Of a stretch of 64,000 bases of DNA, positions 40,144 to 50,115 are shown piece after piece. Source of the DNA: Chitinophagaceae bacterium (GTDB taxonomy: Bacteria > Bacteroidota > Bacteroidia > Chitinophagales > Chitinophagaceae). Position numbers and translations under genes: made by a program. Each line of letters begins with the position of its first letter. Positions within the stretch are counted from its first letter, which is position 1. The notes under the pieces are model-generated. The model made no database searches and was not told the DNA's origin. It saw only the letters and a list, made by a program, of their open reading frames with translations. The stretch spans positions 62,001 through 126,000 of the forward strand of contig JADJBP010000009.1 in the NCBI GenBank assembly GCA_016703625.1. Direction: 5' to 3'.

Positions 40144-42147
40144 ATGCTTTTTGTTCACCGGATCCCCAAACTGTTGCGCTGGATATTTTCTGTGGTCTTC
40201 ATTTTACTAGCCGTAATGACCATTTCGAGGCTGATCATTTACTGGCAATTCAACCCGCCCGGTAAAGCATTCTCCGGCTCGGCATTTATCCTGGGACTGA
40301 GGTACGATGCCCGTATCGCATGCATCACCGGACTGGCGATGATGCTGCTCTGTGCTTTCTCCTTCCTGGATCCGTTTAAAACCAATAAAGCAGCCACTTT
40401 CTGGAATATTTTATTGCCGGTCGTTTTCATGGTATTGGTATTGGTACTGGCCATTGATTTTTATCATTTTGATTACCTGCACCAGCGGCTCAATGCAACT
40501 GTTCTGAATTACCTGGAAGATGCAGGTATATCATTTAATATGATGTGGCAATCATACCCGCTGATGAAGATCAGCCTGGGCCTCATCCTGCTGCTGGTAC
40601 TGGCAAGGTTGGGCTTTGGAAAATTACTTGCCCGTTACCGCCAGCAATACAGTTATTATAAACGCAAAGGCGGATTGATGTATGTGTTTGCCTTCCTGGT
40701 CTTTGGCATATTTATCTTTGGAAGGATCGGCCAGTTCCCGCTGCGCTGGAGCGATGCCTACACCTTAAGTGATGATTTTAAAGCAAACCTGGCCTTAAAC
40801 CCTTTTCAGAGTTTTGTAAGTACGTTAAATTTCAGGAGCACATCATACGATCTCAAAAAAGTAAGGGCAGGTTACCCGGTGATGGCTGGCTATTTGGGCG
40901 TAACCAGGCCCGACAGTTCGGTTTTAAATTACGAAAGGATCTATGCAACAGGCGATACTTCCGGCAACAGGCCCAATATCGTACTGGTTCTTTGCGAAAG
41001 TTTCAGTGCGTATAAAAGCAGCATGTACAATAACCCGTTGAACACCACGCCCTATTTTAATGATTTGTGTGAGAACGGTATTTTTTTCGACCGATGTTTT
41101 ACACCTGCTTATGGTACAGCACGCGGGGTATGGGCCACCATAACCGGCATACCGGATGTAGCAAGCCCCAAAACAGCCAGCCGGAACCCCAATGCTGTTG
41201 ATCAAAGGACCATCATCAACAGTTTTACAGGTTACAATAATTTTTATTTTTTGGGCGGCAGCGCCACCTGGGCCAATATACGCGGGTTATTAACCAATAA
41301 CATCAACAACCTTAAACTGTATGAACAGGAAGATTACAAGGCAAAGAAAATTGATGTTTGGGGCATCAGCGACAAGAATTTAATGCTGGAAGCCAACCAG
41401 GTTTTAAAGCAGCAGGTAAAACCATTCTTTGCCATCATTCAAACTGCCGATAACCACCGGCCATATACGATACCTGCAGAAGACATGGATGAATTTAAAA
41501 GAGTTTCCTTTTCGGCCGATTCTTTGAAGCGGTTCGGATTTGAAAACAATGAAGAAATGAATGCATTTCGCTATACCGATTTTGGCTTTCAGAAATTTAT
41601 GGAAGCTGCAAAAAAGGAAGCCTATTTTAAAAATACCATTTTTGTCTTTGTAGGTGATCATGGCATCCGGTATAACGGTACCCTGGATCATTTTCCTAAA
41701 GCCTGGACCGAACAGGGCCTTACCTGTGAGCATGTGCCGTTATTATTTTATGCCCCGGCCCTGTTAAAGCCGCAACGAATACCGGATATCTGTTCGCAGG
41801 TGGATATTTTACCAACCATTGCATCGCTTGCTAAAATACCCTATGCCAATAATTCACTGGGCAGGAACCTGTTTGACACAGTTTCAACTATTACCAATGG
41901 TAAAGAAAAATATGCTTTTGTCATTGATCATGATGTAAAAACCATTGGCATGGTCAGCAGCCGGTATTATTACCTTAAAAATTATAAGACCGGTAAAGAA
42001 GAGCTTGTTTCGATGACAGGGAATGAACCTGTTCCTGTAAATGCTGCAACAGACAGTATTAAAAATCACCTGCAGCGTTTTACAGATGCCTATTACGAAA
42101 CGGCTAAATATTTATTATTGAAAAATAAAAAGCAGCCAGCTGATTAA
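40144..42147 (+). CDS. LTA-synthase-like membrane phosphatase/phosphotransferase, copy 1
   Basis: 667 residues, intact. Five N-terminal transmembrane helices precede an extracytoplasmic alkaline-phosphatase-superfamily domain (about residue 270 on). That domain contains NIVLVLCESFSAYKSSM, the Thr site in CFTPAYGTARGVWATITGIP, QTADNHRPYTIP and VGDHGIRYNG. LtaS-like enzymes transfer phosphoglycerol or phosphoethanolamine to envelope glycans. Gram-negative members usually modify osmoregulated glucans or lipid A, so the acceptor is unknown here. It is followed after 89 bases by a paralogue. Confidence 0.86.
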   Translation: MLFVHRIPKLLRWIFSVVFILLAVMTISRLIIYWQFNPPGKAFSGSAFILGLRYDARIACITGLAMMLLCAFSFLDPFKTNKAATFWNILLPVVFMVLVLVLAIDFYHFDYLHQRLNATVLNYLEDAGISFNMMWQSYPLMKISLGLILLLVLARLGFGKLLARYRQQYSYYKRKGGLMYVFAFLVFGIFIFGRIGQFPLRWSDAYTLSDDFKANLALNPFQSFVSTLNFRSTSYDLKKVRAGYPVMAGYLGVTRPDSSVLNYERIYATGDTSGNRPNIVLVLCESFSAYKSSMYNNPLNTTPYFNDLCENGIFFDRCFTPAYGTARGVWATITGIPDVASPKTASRNPNAVDQRTIINSFTGYNNFYFLGGSATWANIRGLLTNNINNLKLYEQEDYKAKKIDVWGISDKNLMLEANQVLKQQVKPFFAIIQTADNHRPYTIPAEDMDEFKRVSFSADSLKRFGFENNEEMNAFRYTDFGFQKFMEAAKKEAYFKNTIFVFVGDHGIRYNGTLDHFPKAWTEQGLTCEHVPLLFYAPALLKPQRIPDICSQVDILPTIASLAKIPYANNSLGRNLFDTVSTITNGKEKYAFVIDHDVKTIGMVSSRYYYLKNYKTGKEELVSMTGNEPVPVNAATDSIKNHLQRFTDAYYETAKYLLLKNKKQPAD

Positions 42148-42236
42148 ATACCCGCATAAACCGGTGTTACCTGTTTTTTGATCCGCGGTTTTTGTATTTT
42201 CGCTTTCTTTGTTCAGGCTCAAGGAAATAATTTACT

Positions 42237-44217
42237 ATGCTGATCAGCTGGCGTGTTCCAAAAACCATACAGTGGATAGTGAAACTATTCATTATATACC
42301 TGTGCATATTTACCGCCTTCCGGATAGCAACAGTGATCTTTTTTATACCGCAGTCAATTGGTTTATTGGACCTGTTTTCTTCGTTCTGGCTTGGCTTAAA
42401 ATATGACCTGCGCTGGATAGCCATTATTTTATTGCCCATAGCCGTTTTTTCCCTGAATCCCCGGCTGTCGCCTTTTTACAGCAACAGGAGTAAAAAAAGA
42501 TGGACAGCATACCTGGGACTGATCACTTTACTGGTACTGTTTTTTTATGGTGCCGATTTTGGACAGTTTGCCTATGTAAATGCCAGGCTGAATGCCGATG
42601 CTCTGATCTTTGCAGAAGATCCGAGGGAAAGTTTGCAGATGGTTTGGCAGAGTTACCCGGTTATTTGGATATTGGTTGGACTGGCGGGTGCCGTGATGAT
42701 GATGAACTGGATGTTCCGGAGAACACATGTTGATGTTACCGAAAAAAACCTGAACATCCATAAGTTCACTTACCGGCGCAGGTGGCACGTTGCTGCCCTC
42801 CTGTTACTGGGATGGTTTGTGTATGGTTTTTTTATGACCAAACCCCTTGATTTTTTCAGGGCCTTTGATCTGAATGATGAGTTTAAAAGCAACCTGGCAT
42901 TAAATCCCCTCCAGAATTTTTTTACTACACTCCGTTTCCGCAGCCCCGATCATAACAGCCGGGCCGATGCATATTTTGGCGACATGCGGCGGTTTTTACA
43001 ATTGGATAAGGATATCCCTTTAAAAAGGATATAGCCGCCTCGTACATCCGGGGAGTAAAGCATTTGAAAGTGAACCCAATGTTGTACTGGTGATCTGCGA
43101 AAGTTTCAGCGTGTATAAAAGCAGTATGAGCGGCAACCCGCTGAACAGTACCCCCTATTTTAACCGGATGTGTAATGAAGGCATTTTTTTTGAAAGGTGC
43201 TTTACGCCAAGTTTTGGAACTGCCCGTGGTGTTTTTGCAACCATAACCGGGATACCGGATGTACAGCTTTCAAAATTCAGTACCCGCAACGAAGAATCGG
43301 TAAACCAGCGAACCATCATCAATGATTTTGACGGCTATGAAAAATATTATTTTATCGGTGGCCGCAGCCAGTTCAATAATTTCAAAGGATTGATCTCCAA
43401 TATCAAAAATGTGCATTTGTTTGAAGAAGGAAAGTATAAGGCCCCCAGTATAAATGTATGGGGCATCAGTGACAAAAATTTATTCCTCGAAGCAAATGAT
43501 ATCCTGGCAAAAGAACAGAAACCTTTTTTTGCCATCATACAAACCGCCGACAATCACCGCCCCTTTAACATCCCGGTTGAAGACAGTGATTTTGTACGCC
43601 GTACTGTACCGGAAGACAGCTTACAAAATTATGGTTTCGAAACACTGAAGGAATACCATGCGTTTGCTTATACGGATTACTGCATTCAAAAATTCATGGA
43701 GGCAGCCCGGAAGAAACCCTGGTTTGAAAATACCATCTTTGTTTTTACCGGCGACCATGGTGTTGAAGGTAATGCTACGGCCATGTATCCAAATGCATGG
43801 AATGATCAGCGCCTGAGCGAGGAACATGTCCCTTTGCTTTTTTATGCGCCGGCTCTGCTCGCTGCTCAAAAAAGAACAGAGGCTGTTTCGCAAATAGATA
43901 TTTTACCAACCATTGCCGGTATGATGCAGCAACCTTATTTAAATTCAACACTCGGAAGGGACCTGCTGGACAAATCCAAAAAAGAAAATGCAGCCTTTAT
44001 CATTTATCATGCCCCGGGCTGGATCGGGGTGGTAAATGACGATTATTTTTTCAGGAAGAATATCCGTTTTAAAAAAGAAGAGTTGGTACCTGTTCGGAAC
44101 AACCTGCCGGCCCTTTCCGTTCAGCAGCAGGATTCCGTAAAAAAACATTTATCACAACTTACATCAGCCATGTACGAAACAGCTAGGTGGATGCTGATCA
44201 ATAATAAAAATAAATAG
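42237..44217 (+). CDS. LTA-synthase-like membrane phosphatase/phosphotransferase, copy 2 (frameshifted)
   Basis: A tandem paralogue of the preceding gene with the same layout: membrane helices from MLISWRVPKTIQWIVKLFII, then the phosphatase domain with VVLVICESFSVYKSSMSGNP, CFTPSFGTARGVFATITGIP, QTADNHRPFNIP and TGDHGVEGNA. An extra A in the run near 43021-43025 splits it. Correction gives DIPLKGYSRLVHPGSKAFES and 659 residues. Both copies keep the Thr and Asp-His sites, so neither looks decayed. Divergence suggests different acceptors or conditions. Confidence 0.84.
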
Positions 44218-44248
44218 TGCTGAGCCGGGACGCTTCAGGTGGCCTAAA

Positions 44249-44995
44249 TCATGTATTTATCTTTTTAGCGATCATCAGCATCCTAGGCGATTTTTTTACA
44301 TCATAATTACCAAAATCATAATCGCCAAACACTTCCTGCATCTGTAAACCCTGGTAGGCAAACATTTCGGTAAAATCACCCAAAGAGAACTTGGCCACTT
44401 TTTCGGTATAAACGAGGGGTTCCTGCAAGGCTTCGTCTTCAATCATTATTTTTTTATAAAAATGGGTTTCATCATACCATTTGGTGATGATAAAAGTAAT
44501 GCCGTCAATTACTTTCTCAGACTGGTGCACCAGGTGGTCTTCGGCATAATGCACATTCAGGAAATCCAATACAATTATTCCATTGCTTTTTAAAGATTGT
44601 GCGATCGTTCTAATGGCATTATCATGCTCTCGCTGGGTATTAAAATAACCAAAACTGGTAAAAAAATTAAAGGCATAATCAAAATAATTTATCCAGAAAG
44701 GCAGGCGCATATCGTGTTTGTAAAAATGCAGGGTATTGGTTTCAAATTGCAGGGCTTCCCGGATACTGTCATCACTCAGGTCTATGCCCGTTACATCAAA
44801 ACCCGCTTTACCTGCTAAATGAATGGAATGCCTTCCTTTGCCACAGGCCACATCCAGCATTTTACTGCCCGGTAAAGGTTTTAAGTAATTGATCAGCTTA
44901 TCAATAAAGGCTTCTGCTTCTTTATCGTCCCTGTTAAAATACAACTGATGATAATATGGGGAGTTAAACCAATCTTTGAACCAGGTCATTTGCAT
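44249..44995 (-). CDS. Class I SAM-dependent methyltransferase
   Basis: 248 residues from MQMTWFKDWFNSPYYHQLYF; the Met two codons later is an alternative. Motif I is KMLDVACGKGRHSIHLA, then VTGIDLSDDSIREAL and IIVLDFLNVHYAED. The N-terminal WFKDWFNSPYYHQLYFNRDD is a family trait of an uncharacterised Bacteroidota group. Substrate unknown. The gene is followed by the convergent LtaS-like copy 2 and divergent from glmM. Confidence 0.82.
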   Translation of the reverse strand: MQMTWFKDWFNSPYYHQLYFNRDDKEAEAFIDKLINYLKPLPGSKMLDVACGKGRHSIHLAGKAGFDVTGIDLSDDSIREALQFETNTLHFYKHDMRLPFWINYFDYAFNFFTSFGYFNTQREHDNAIRTIAQSLKSNGIIVLDFLNVHYAEDHLVHQSEKVIDGITFIITKWYDETHFYKKIMIEDEALQEPLVYTEKVAKFSLGDFTEMFAYQGLQMQEVFGDYDFGNYDVKKSPRMLMIAKKINT

Positions 44996-45003
44996 AGCGG
45001 CAA

Positions 45004-45089
45004 AGTTAATAGTTAATGGTTCATAGTTAATGGAGGAACCTATAAATAAAGAAGACGATAAACAATTAGCCATTAACTATCAACTACCC
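45004..45089. repeat. 7-bp-period inverted word tract between methyltransferase and glmM
   Basis: Arm 45004-45033 has AGTTAAT, AGTTAAT, GGTTCAT, AGTTAAT. Arm 45070-45089 has CCATTAA, CTATCAA, CTACCC. The arms are inverted versions of one word. It lies just upstream of the glmM -7 box. Confidence 0.65.
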
Positions 45090-45098
45090 GACTTTTCT

Positions 45099-45106
45099 TA
45101 TATTTG
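45099..45106 (+). promoter_or_regulatory. -7 promoter element of glmM
   Basis: TATATTTG matches TAnnTTTG exactly and is followed by CACTCCCT, as is also seen after the tRNA-Gln promoter box. Start codon is 22 bases on. Confidence 0.6.
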
Positions 45107-45127
45107 CACTCCCTAAATTGAAGCAGC

Positions 45128-46506
45128 ATGGCACTTATTAAGAGCATTTCCGGGATACGTGGCACTATTGGCGGAAAAACCAATGAAAACCTTACCCCTG
45201 TTGATATTGTGAAATTTGCAGCAGCCTACGGTAGCTGGATATTGCAACAGGGCAGCAACAGAAAAATTGTTATAGGCCGCGATGGCAGGATAAGCGGTGA
45301 AATTGTAAGTAACCTGGTTGTACATACTTTAATGTCACTTGGGCTTGATGTTATTGACCTGGGCCTGAGTACCACACCAACCGTTGAAATGGCTGTTACA
45401 TTTGAAGAAGCAGCCGGGGGCATCATTCTTACAGCAAGTCATAACCCGAAAGAATGGAATGCATTAAAACTGCTGAATTGCAAAGGCGAATTTATAAGTG
45501 CTGATGAAGGCAAACTTATTTTAACTGCAGCCGAAAAAGAAGATTTCAAATTTGCACCTGTTGATAAACTGGGTTCGTATACCAGGGATGAAAGTTTATT
45601 ACAAAAACACATTGACGCTGTTATCGGTTATGAACTGGTAGAGGCAACGGCTGTAAAAAGAAAAATTTTAAAATTGTTATTGATGCCATTAACAGTACAG
45701 GCGCTATTGCTGTGCCGGCATTATTAAAGCAGCTGGGCGTTACAGATATTGTGGTTTTGAATGAAACGGTAAACGGCCATTTTGCCCATAATCCCGAACC
45801 ATTGCCGGAACATTTAAAGGACCTGAGCCAGGCAGTAGTAAAACACAAGGCCGACCTGGGCATTGCAGTTGACCCCGATGTGGACCGGCTTTGTTTTGTT
45901 TGCGAAGATGGGAGTATGTTTGGCGAAGAATACACGCTGGTTGCTGTTGCCGATTACGTACTGAGCAGGCGAAAAGGGAATACGGTTTCCAACATGTCAT
46001 CAACCAAAGCTTTAAAGGATATAACCATCAGGCATGGCGGCGAATATTTTCCCAGCATGGTTGGTGAAGTGAATGTGGTCAATAAAATGAAATCAGTACA
46101 GGCGGTCATCGGCGGTGAAGGCAATGGCGGTATTATAGTTCCTGACCTTCATTATGGCCGCGATGCCCTGATCGGCATTGCGCTGTTTTTAACGCACCTT
46201 GCAAAAAGCAAAAAAAGCATCCGGCATTTACGCAATACCTATCCTGATTATTTTATCAGCAAAAATAAAATTGAACTGACCAACGGAACAGATGTGCAAA
46301 CTATTTTTGAAAAGATCAAAGATCAATATAGAAATCAGCCTGTAAATGACGAAGACGGGCTGAAGATCGAATTTGATAATGACTGGGTTCATTTGCGCAC
46401 CAGCAATACCGAGCCCATTATCCGCATTTATGCTGAAAGTAATTTTGAAACAACAGCAGATAATATTGCAAAACGTTTGATGCAGGATATCGGGAAGATG
46501 ATGTAA
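45128..46506 (+). CDS. glmM: Phosphoglucosamine mutase-type phosphohexomutase (frameshifted)
   Basis: Converts glucosamine-6-P to glucosamine-1-P for cell-wall precursors. The start is MALIKSISGIRGTIGGKTNE. The phosphoserine loop is ILTASHNPKEWNALKL, the metal loop DPDVDRL, the sugar loop GGEGNGGIIV, and the phosphate-binding loop RTSNTEPIIRIYAES. One A is missing near 45660-45666. Restoring it gives VKKKNFKIVIDAINSTGAIA and 459 residues. The call could be another phosphomannomutase-class enzyme, but the serine-loop sequence fits Bacteroidota GlmM. Confidence 0.87.
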
Positions 46507-46517
46507 GAAGGTTAAAT

Positions 46518-46618
46518 GTTTGTGGTTTGTAGTTTGTGGTTAAAAGAGCTAAATGATTTAAACAGCATTTCAACTATCAAACACCCAACCACAAACAACA
46601 AACCATAAACCACAAACT
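46518..46618. repeat. 7-bp-period inverted word tract between glmM and cysteine desulfurase gene
   Basis: Arm 46518-46542 is GTTTGTG, GTTTGTA, GTTTGTG. Arm 46587-46618 is AACCACA, AACAACA, AACCATA, AACCACA, its inverted form. It ends three bases before the next start codon, so the 3' arm is in the translation-initiation region. Confidence 0.75.
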
Positions 46619-46621
46619 AAA

Positions 46622-47749
46622 ATGAATAGAATATATTTCGACAACGCCGCCACTACAGCACTTGATCCACAGGTGCTGGAAGCCATGATGCCATTCTTAA
46701 CTGAGAAATTTGGTAACCCTTCTTCCATTTATTCTTATGGACGGGAGAGCCGCATGGCCATTGAAACGGCGCGTAAGTCCGTTGCCAGGATCTTAAACGC
46801 ACACCCGGCCGAAATATTTTTTACCAGCGGCGGTACAGAAAGCAGTAATACGGCCATTTCATCTTCTGTGCGTGACCTGGGTTGCAGGCATATCATCACT
46901 TCACCCATCGAGCACCATGCGGTTTCGCATTCTGTTCAGCATATCGATAACCTGGATGTTGCCAAAGTGAGTTTTGTAAAATTATTGCCCAACGGGCATG
47001 TGGATATTGAAGACCTTGAAAAATTACTGGCAGCCGGCGAAGAAAAAACACTGGTTACTTTAATGCACGCCAATAACGAGATCGGGAATATCCTCGACAT
47101 GCATGCGGTTGGCAATCTCTGCAAATTATACAATGCCATCTTTCACAGTGATACGGTTCAAACGGTTGGGCACTTCCCGTTTGACCTGCGCAATACACCG
47201 GTTCATTTTATAACCGGCGCTGCACATAAATTTCACGGGCCCAAAGGCGTGGGCATTTTATACATCAACGAAAATGTAAAAATAAAACCCTTTGTACATG
47301 GTGGCGCCCAGGAACGCAACATGCGTGCCGGCACCGAAAATCTTTACGGCATTGTAGGTTTTGCAAAAGCCCTTGAAATGGCAACGGCCAATTACGAAGA
47401 AGACAGTGCATATATCGGTACGCTGAAATATTACATGATGGATGCATTGAAAAAAAATATTAAGGGTGTCAGTTTCAATGGCGATGCATTGGGAAGATGT
47501 TTATATACCGTGCTCAGTGTCAGTTTTCCCAAAACAGAAAAGTCAGAGATGATCCTTTTCAATCTCGACATCAATAATATCTGTGCCAGCGGCGGAAGTG
47601 CCTGTACCAGCGGCGCCGACCAGGGCAGTCATGTGATCCGTGCCATCAACAACAACCCCAACCAGGTAACCGTGCGTTTCAGTTTCAGTAAACACAATAC
47701 CAAAGCAGAGGTTGATGCGGTGGTGGAGAAATTGAAGGAGTTGGTGTGA
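46622..47749 (+). CDS. Cysteine desulfurase (IscS/NifS family)
   Basis: 375 residues, intact. A PLP enzyme that releases sulfur from cysteine for Fe-S clusters and thio-modification. It begins MNRIYFDNAATTALDP. HANNEIGNI and the Schiff-base Lys in GAAHKFHGPKGVGILY are present. The catalytic Cys loop is SGGSACTSGADQGSHV, and NMRAGTENLYGIVG is typical. It could serve the HscA chaperone encoded at 7.2-9.1 kb, though the genes are far apart. No Shine-Dalgarno is present; the inverted word tract lies in its place. Confidence 0.93.
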   Translation: MNRIYFDNAATTALDPQVLEAMMPFLTEKFGNPSSIYSYGRESRMAIETARKSVARILNAHPAEIFFTSGGTESSNTAISSSVRDLGCRHIITSPIEHHAVSHSVQHIDNLDVAKVSFVKLLPNGHVDIEDLEKLLAAGEEKTLVTLMHANNEIGNILDMHAVGNLCKLYNAIFHSDTVQTVGHFPFDLRNTPVHFITGAAHKFHGPKGVGILYINENVKIKPFVHGGAQERNMRAGTENLYGIVGFAKALEMATANYEEDSAYIGTLKYYMMDALKKNIKGVSFNGDALGRCLYTVLSVSFPKTEKSEMILFNLDINNICASGGSACTSGADQGSHVIRAINNNPNQVTVRFSFSKHNTKAEVDAVVEKLKELV

Positions 47750-47757
47750 CGAAAACC

Positions 47758-47787
47758 GATACAGGATACTGGATTCTGGATACGAGG
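47758..47787. repeat. 7-bp-period word tract (GGATACT type) after cysteine desulfurase gene
   Basis: Units GGATACT, GGATTCT, GGATACG in phase. It is the same word as the tract on the other side of the tryptophan dioxygenase gene (49004-49109). Confidence 0.6.
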
Positions 47788-47798
47788 TGCCGGATTGG

Positions 47799-47827
47799 TT
47801 GTCATGCTGAGGAACGAAGCATCTCAT
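47799..47827. repeat. REP-like dispersed sequence
   Basis: TTGTCATGCTGAGGAACGAA continues with GCATCTC. This is a sequence type I recognise as widely dispersed between genes in Bacteroidota. A degenerate copy is at 19004-19023. The rest of 47828-47971 shows only a weak hairpin (ACACG...CGTGT near 47955-47975). Confidence 0.5.
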
Positions 47828-47971
47828 ACTACGAAGCAATTTTTGTACCAGCCTCATTAATTCTATTGATTAAGCTGCATAAGCGCCTTTTCGATATAAC
47901 TATTTTTTATTTGAGTTATTTATTTCCGCGGCAAATAAATAACCAATTCAGAACACGCCCCAAGACGTGTT

Positions 47972-48958
47972 TTAAAAATACCCCAATTTTCCCGCACCTC
48001 CCTTATCCAACACCGGCAATTTCTTCCTGTCAACCAAAAAACTATTCAATTGCGCCAGCTCCTTAAAAATATAATGTTTATCCATGGCTGCTTTTAAATA
48101 TCCGGCACCGGTACTTCCGCCGGTACCGATACGGCTGCCGATCATGCGCTGCACCATGTTGATGTGGCGGTAACGCCAGGCGCCAAGCTGGTTATCAATT
48201 TCCAAAAGGGTATCCAGTAACTGGAAGGGTAATTCCAGCATGGGATAACCGTGGTACATCATGATGAACAATGCAGAACGGCATGCTTTGGGAGAAAAAT
48301 TTCTTTCTGCATCCGCAGCATGATCAAAAACATGTTCAAATGCGGTGGCATTAATCTTTTCGGCCTCGGCCAGGCTGTTCACATAAACCTGCCGGTAATT
48401 ATTCCAGAACGCTTCTGTAATAAAGGGCATACGTTCAAGCCAGGCATTGATCAGTTCAATGACCGACTTGCCACTTTCTGCATCTTTAATGATGGCAATG
48501 TCTTTTTCTTTCAATTGAGAAGTATAGTAATGCTGCCCGTGCCGGTGTTCAAATTTTAAACCCAGTTTGGCTTCCAGCACTTTAAACTGGTAGCTCTGGA
48601 AACCGGATGCCGGCCGCAGCATATCCCTGAAGTCGAGAAAGTCCATCGGCGTCATGGTTTCAATGATATCAACCTGCTGTACCAGCACTTTTAAAATAGT
48701 AACCACCCTTTTTAAACGGTGAACCACGGTTTGCATTTCGGGAGAGTTATCATTAACCACCGGCTTGTTCATGATGGCTATCACCGAATTCACTTCAAAT
48801 AAAACCTGCTTGAACCAGAGTTCATAAGCCTGGTGAATGATGATGAAGAGCATTTCATCATGTGCAGGCTCCCTGCCTTCCTTAAAACTTTCCGGCTCCT
48901 GTGCACCGGTGATCTTATCCAGTTGCAGGTAATCGGCATAGTAAACGGCTTTATCCAT
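47972..48958 (-). CDS. kynA: Tryptophan 2,3-dioxygenase
   Basis: 328 residues, intact. A haem enzyme opening the indole ring of tryptophan to N-formylkynurenine, the first step of the kynurenine pathway. Motifs: LLFIIIHQAYELWFKQ-type helix (DEMLFIIIHQAYELWFKQVL), RPASGFQSYQFK, and the haem-ligand region AWRYRHINMVQRMIG followed by GTGGSTGAGYL. It is a lone gene flanked on both sides by GGATACT word tracts. No other kynurenine-pathway gene is in the window. Confidence 0.95.
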   Translation of the reverse strand: MDKAVYYADYLQLDKITGAQEPESFKEGREPAHDEMLFIIIHQAYELWFKQVLFEVNSVIAIMNKPVVNDNSPEMQTVVHRLKRVVTILKVLVQQVDIIETMTPMDFLDFRDMLRPASGFQSYQFKVLEAKLGLKFEHRHGQHYYTSQLKEKDIAIIKDAESGKSVIELINAWLERMPFITEAFWNNYRQVYVNSLAEAEKINATAFEHVFDHAADAERNFSPKACRSALFIMMYHGYPMLELPFQLLDTLLEIDNQLGAWRYRHINMVQRMIGSRIGTGGSTGAGYLKAAMDKHYIFKELAQLNSFLVDRKKLPVLDKGGAGKLGYF

Positions 48959-49003
48959 ATAGCAAATTTTTGTGCAGCAAACTTACACATTCAGAATGAT
49001 AAT

Positions 49004-49109
49004 GGATACCAGATTCTGGATACTGGATACTGGATACTGGATACTGGAGGAAGCAGTAAAATTCAAAAGCTACAAACGCGGGTTTATCCAGCATCAGTAT
49101 CCGGTATCT
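49004..49109. repeat. 7-bp-period inverted word tract upstream of tryptophan dioxygenase gene
   Basis: Arm 49004-49050 has GGATACC, AGATTCT and four GGATACT units in tandem. The inverted arm 49089-49109 has CAGCATC, AGTATCC, GGTATCT. It is the longest clean run of identical units in the window. It lies about 45 bases from the gene start. Confidence 0.75.
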
Positions 49110-49234
49110 TGCCTTTGTTTTGTTAACTGCTTGCAAACAGCAATGGCTTTAACAATTACTTGTGCAAAGAAAAAAACCGTGGCATCATTTTCTAAAGCAA
49201 TTAACCCATGCAGCCCTAAAACCCTGCTCCCGCT

Positions 49235-49904
49235 ATGATCAAAAAAATTTTCTTTACCATCATCTTTTCTGTGATGATGATGCAAATGATGTATGCACAG
49301 GTTAGTTACGGTATCAGGTCCGGCATCAACTTTTCAAAATGGGAAGGCGATGACCTGGAGTTGATCGAAGACCTCCTCGATAAAACCGATGGGTACGTGG
49401 TAACCAAAGGCAAAAAAGGCCTGCATATCGGCGGCTATGTGCGTATACCCATGGGCGAAGTATTTTCTTTTGAACCCGGGCTTCAGTATTCAAAAAAAGG
49501 ATACAGCATCAAAGGCGATTTCCAGATCCCGGTCTTAAAGTATTTCGGAATCAATATAGGTGCACAGGTACAGCAGCATTATATAGATATTCCATTGGTG
49601 ATAAAGGCCAATGTGGTGAAAGGATTACAGGTATATGCAGGCCCGCAGGTTTCGTTCCTGGCGCGGAGTTCATTAAATGCCAAACTCGGCATATTGGGTA
49701 TCTCCATCTTCAACAAGGGTTTTGGTATAACCGAACGGTTTAATAAAGTTGACCTGGGATTAACCGGTGGTATTGGCTACGAATTTGACAATGGATTAAA
49801 TGTGCAGGCCGGTTATGATCACGGCTTAAGCAAACTCGACAAAAATGATAATTATGAAGCCTTCAACCGGGTTGTAAAAATTTCCGGTGGGCTATACTTT
49901 TTGA
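49235..49904 (+). CDS. Outer-membrane beta-barrel protein (PorT-family domain), C-terminus frameshifted
   Basis: A signal peptide (MIKKIFFTIIFSVMMMQMMY, then AQ) is followed by GIRSGINFSKWEGDD and alternating strands (GLHIGGYVRIPMGEVFSFEP, GLQYSKKGYSIKG, DIPLVIKANVVKGLQVYAGP, LGLTGGIGYEFDNGLNVQAG). This is the usual Bacteroidota outer-membrane beta-barrel domain. The uncorrected frame runs on to 49972. Removing one G at TCCGGTGGG gives the classic ending KISVGYTF and a stop at 49902-49904, with the terminal aromatic residue needed for barrel insertion. Function unknown. Confidence 0.75.
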
Positions 49905-50038
49905 TCCCTGTGAACATGAAAGAGGCGGTATCCGGTAACGGGTACTGCTTTCTTTTTGCCCCTAAGCCTTAGGGAAACAGAAATAATTACTTTAAAACAT
50001 TATACTATTTCAAAATCAGTTTAAGAAATGATTTTCCT

Positions 50039-50046
50039 TAAATTTG
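50039..50046 (+). promoter_or_regulatory. -7 promoter element of yebC
   Basis: TAAATTTG matches TAnnTTTG and is followed by GCAGCCCGG. It lies 69 bases upstream of the start, and the octamer tract is inside the implied leader. No good -33. Confidence 0.5.
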
Positions 50047-50058
50047 CAGCCCGGCAAT

Positions 50059-50108
50059 GGATTAACAAATTAACAAATTAACGGATTAACGAATTAACAG
50101 ATTAACAA
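50059..50108. repeat. 8-bp-period direct word tract in yebC leader
   Basis: Six in-phase octamers: GGATTAAC, AAATTAAC, AAATTAAC, GGATTAAC, GAATTAAC, AGATTAAC. Unlike most others it has one orientation only. It ends 7 bases before the ATG. Confidence 0.75.
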
Positions 50109-50115
50109 TCATAAA

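Noticed and set aside
47750..47971. Small ORF or RNA gene between cysteine desulfurase and tryptophan dioxygenase genes
   Set aside because: The region is explained by a word tract and a REP-like sequence; the remaining hairpin is weak.
49004..49050. CRISPR array (GGATACT tandem units)
   Set aside because: Units are 7 bp with no spacers, and there are no cas genes in the window.
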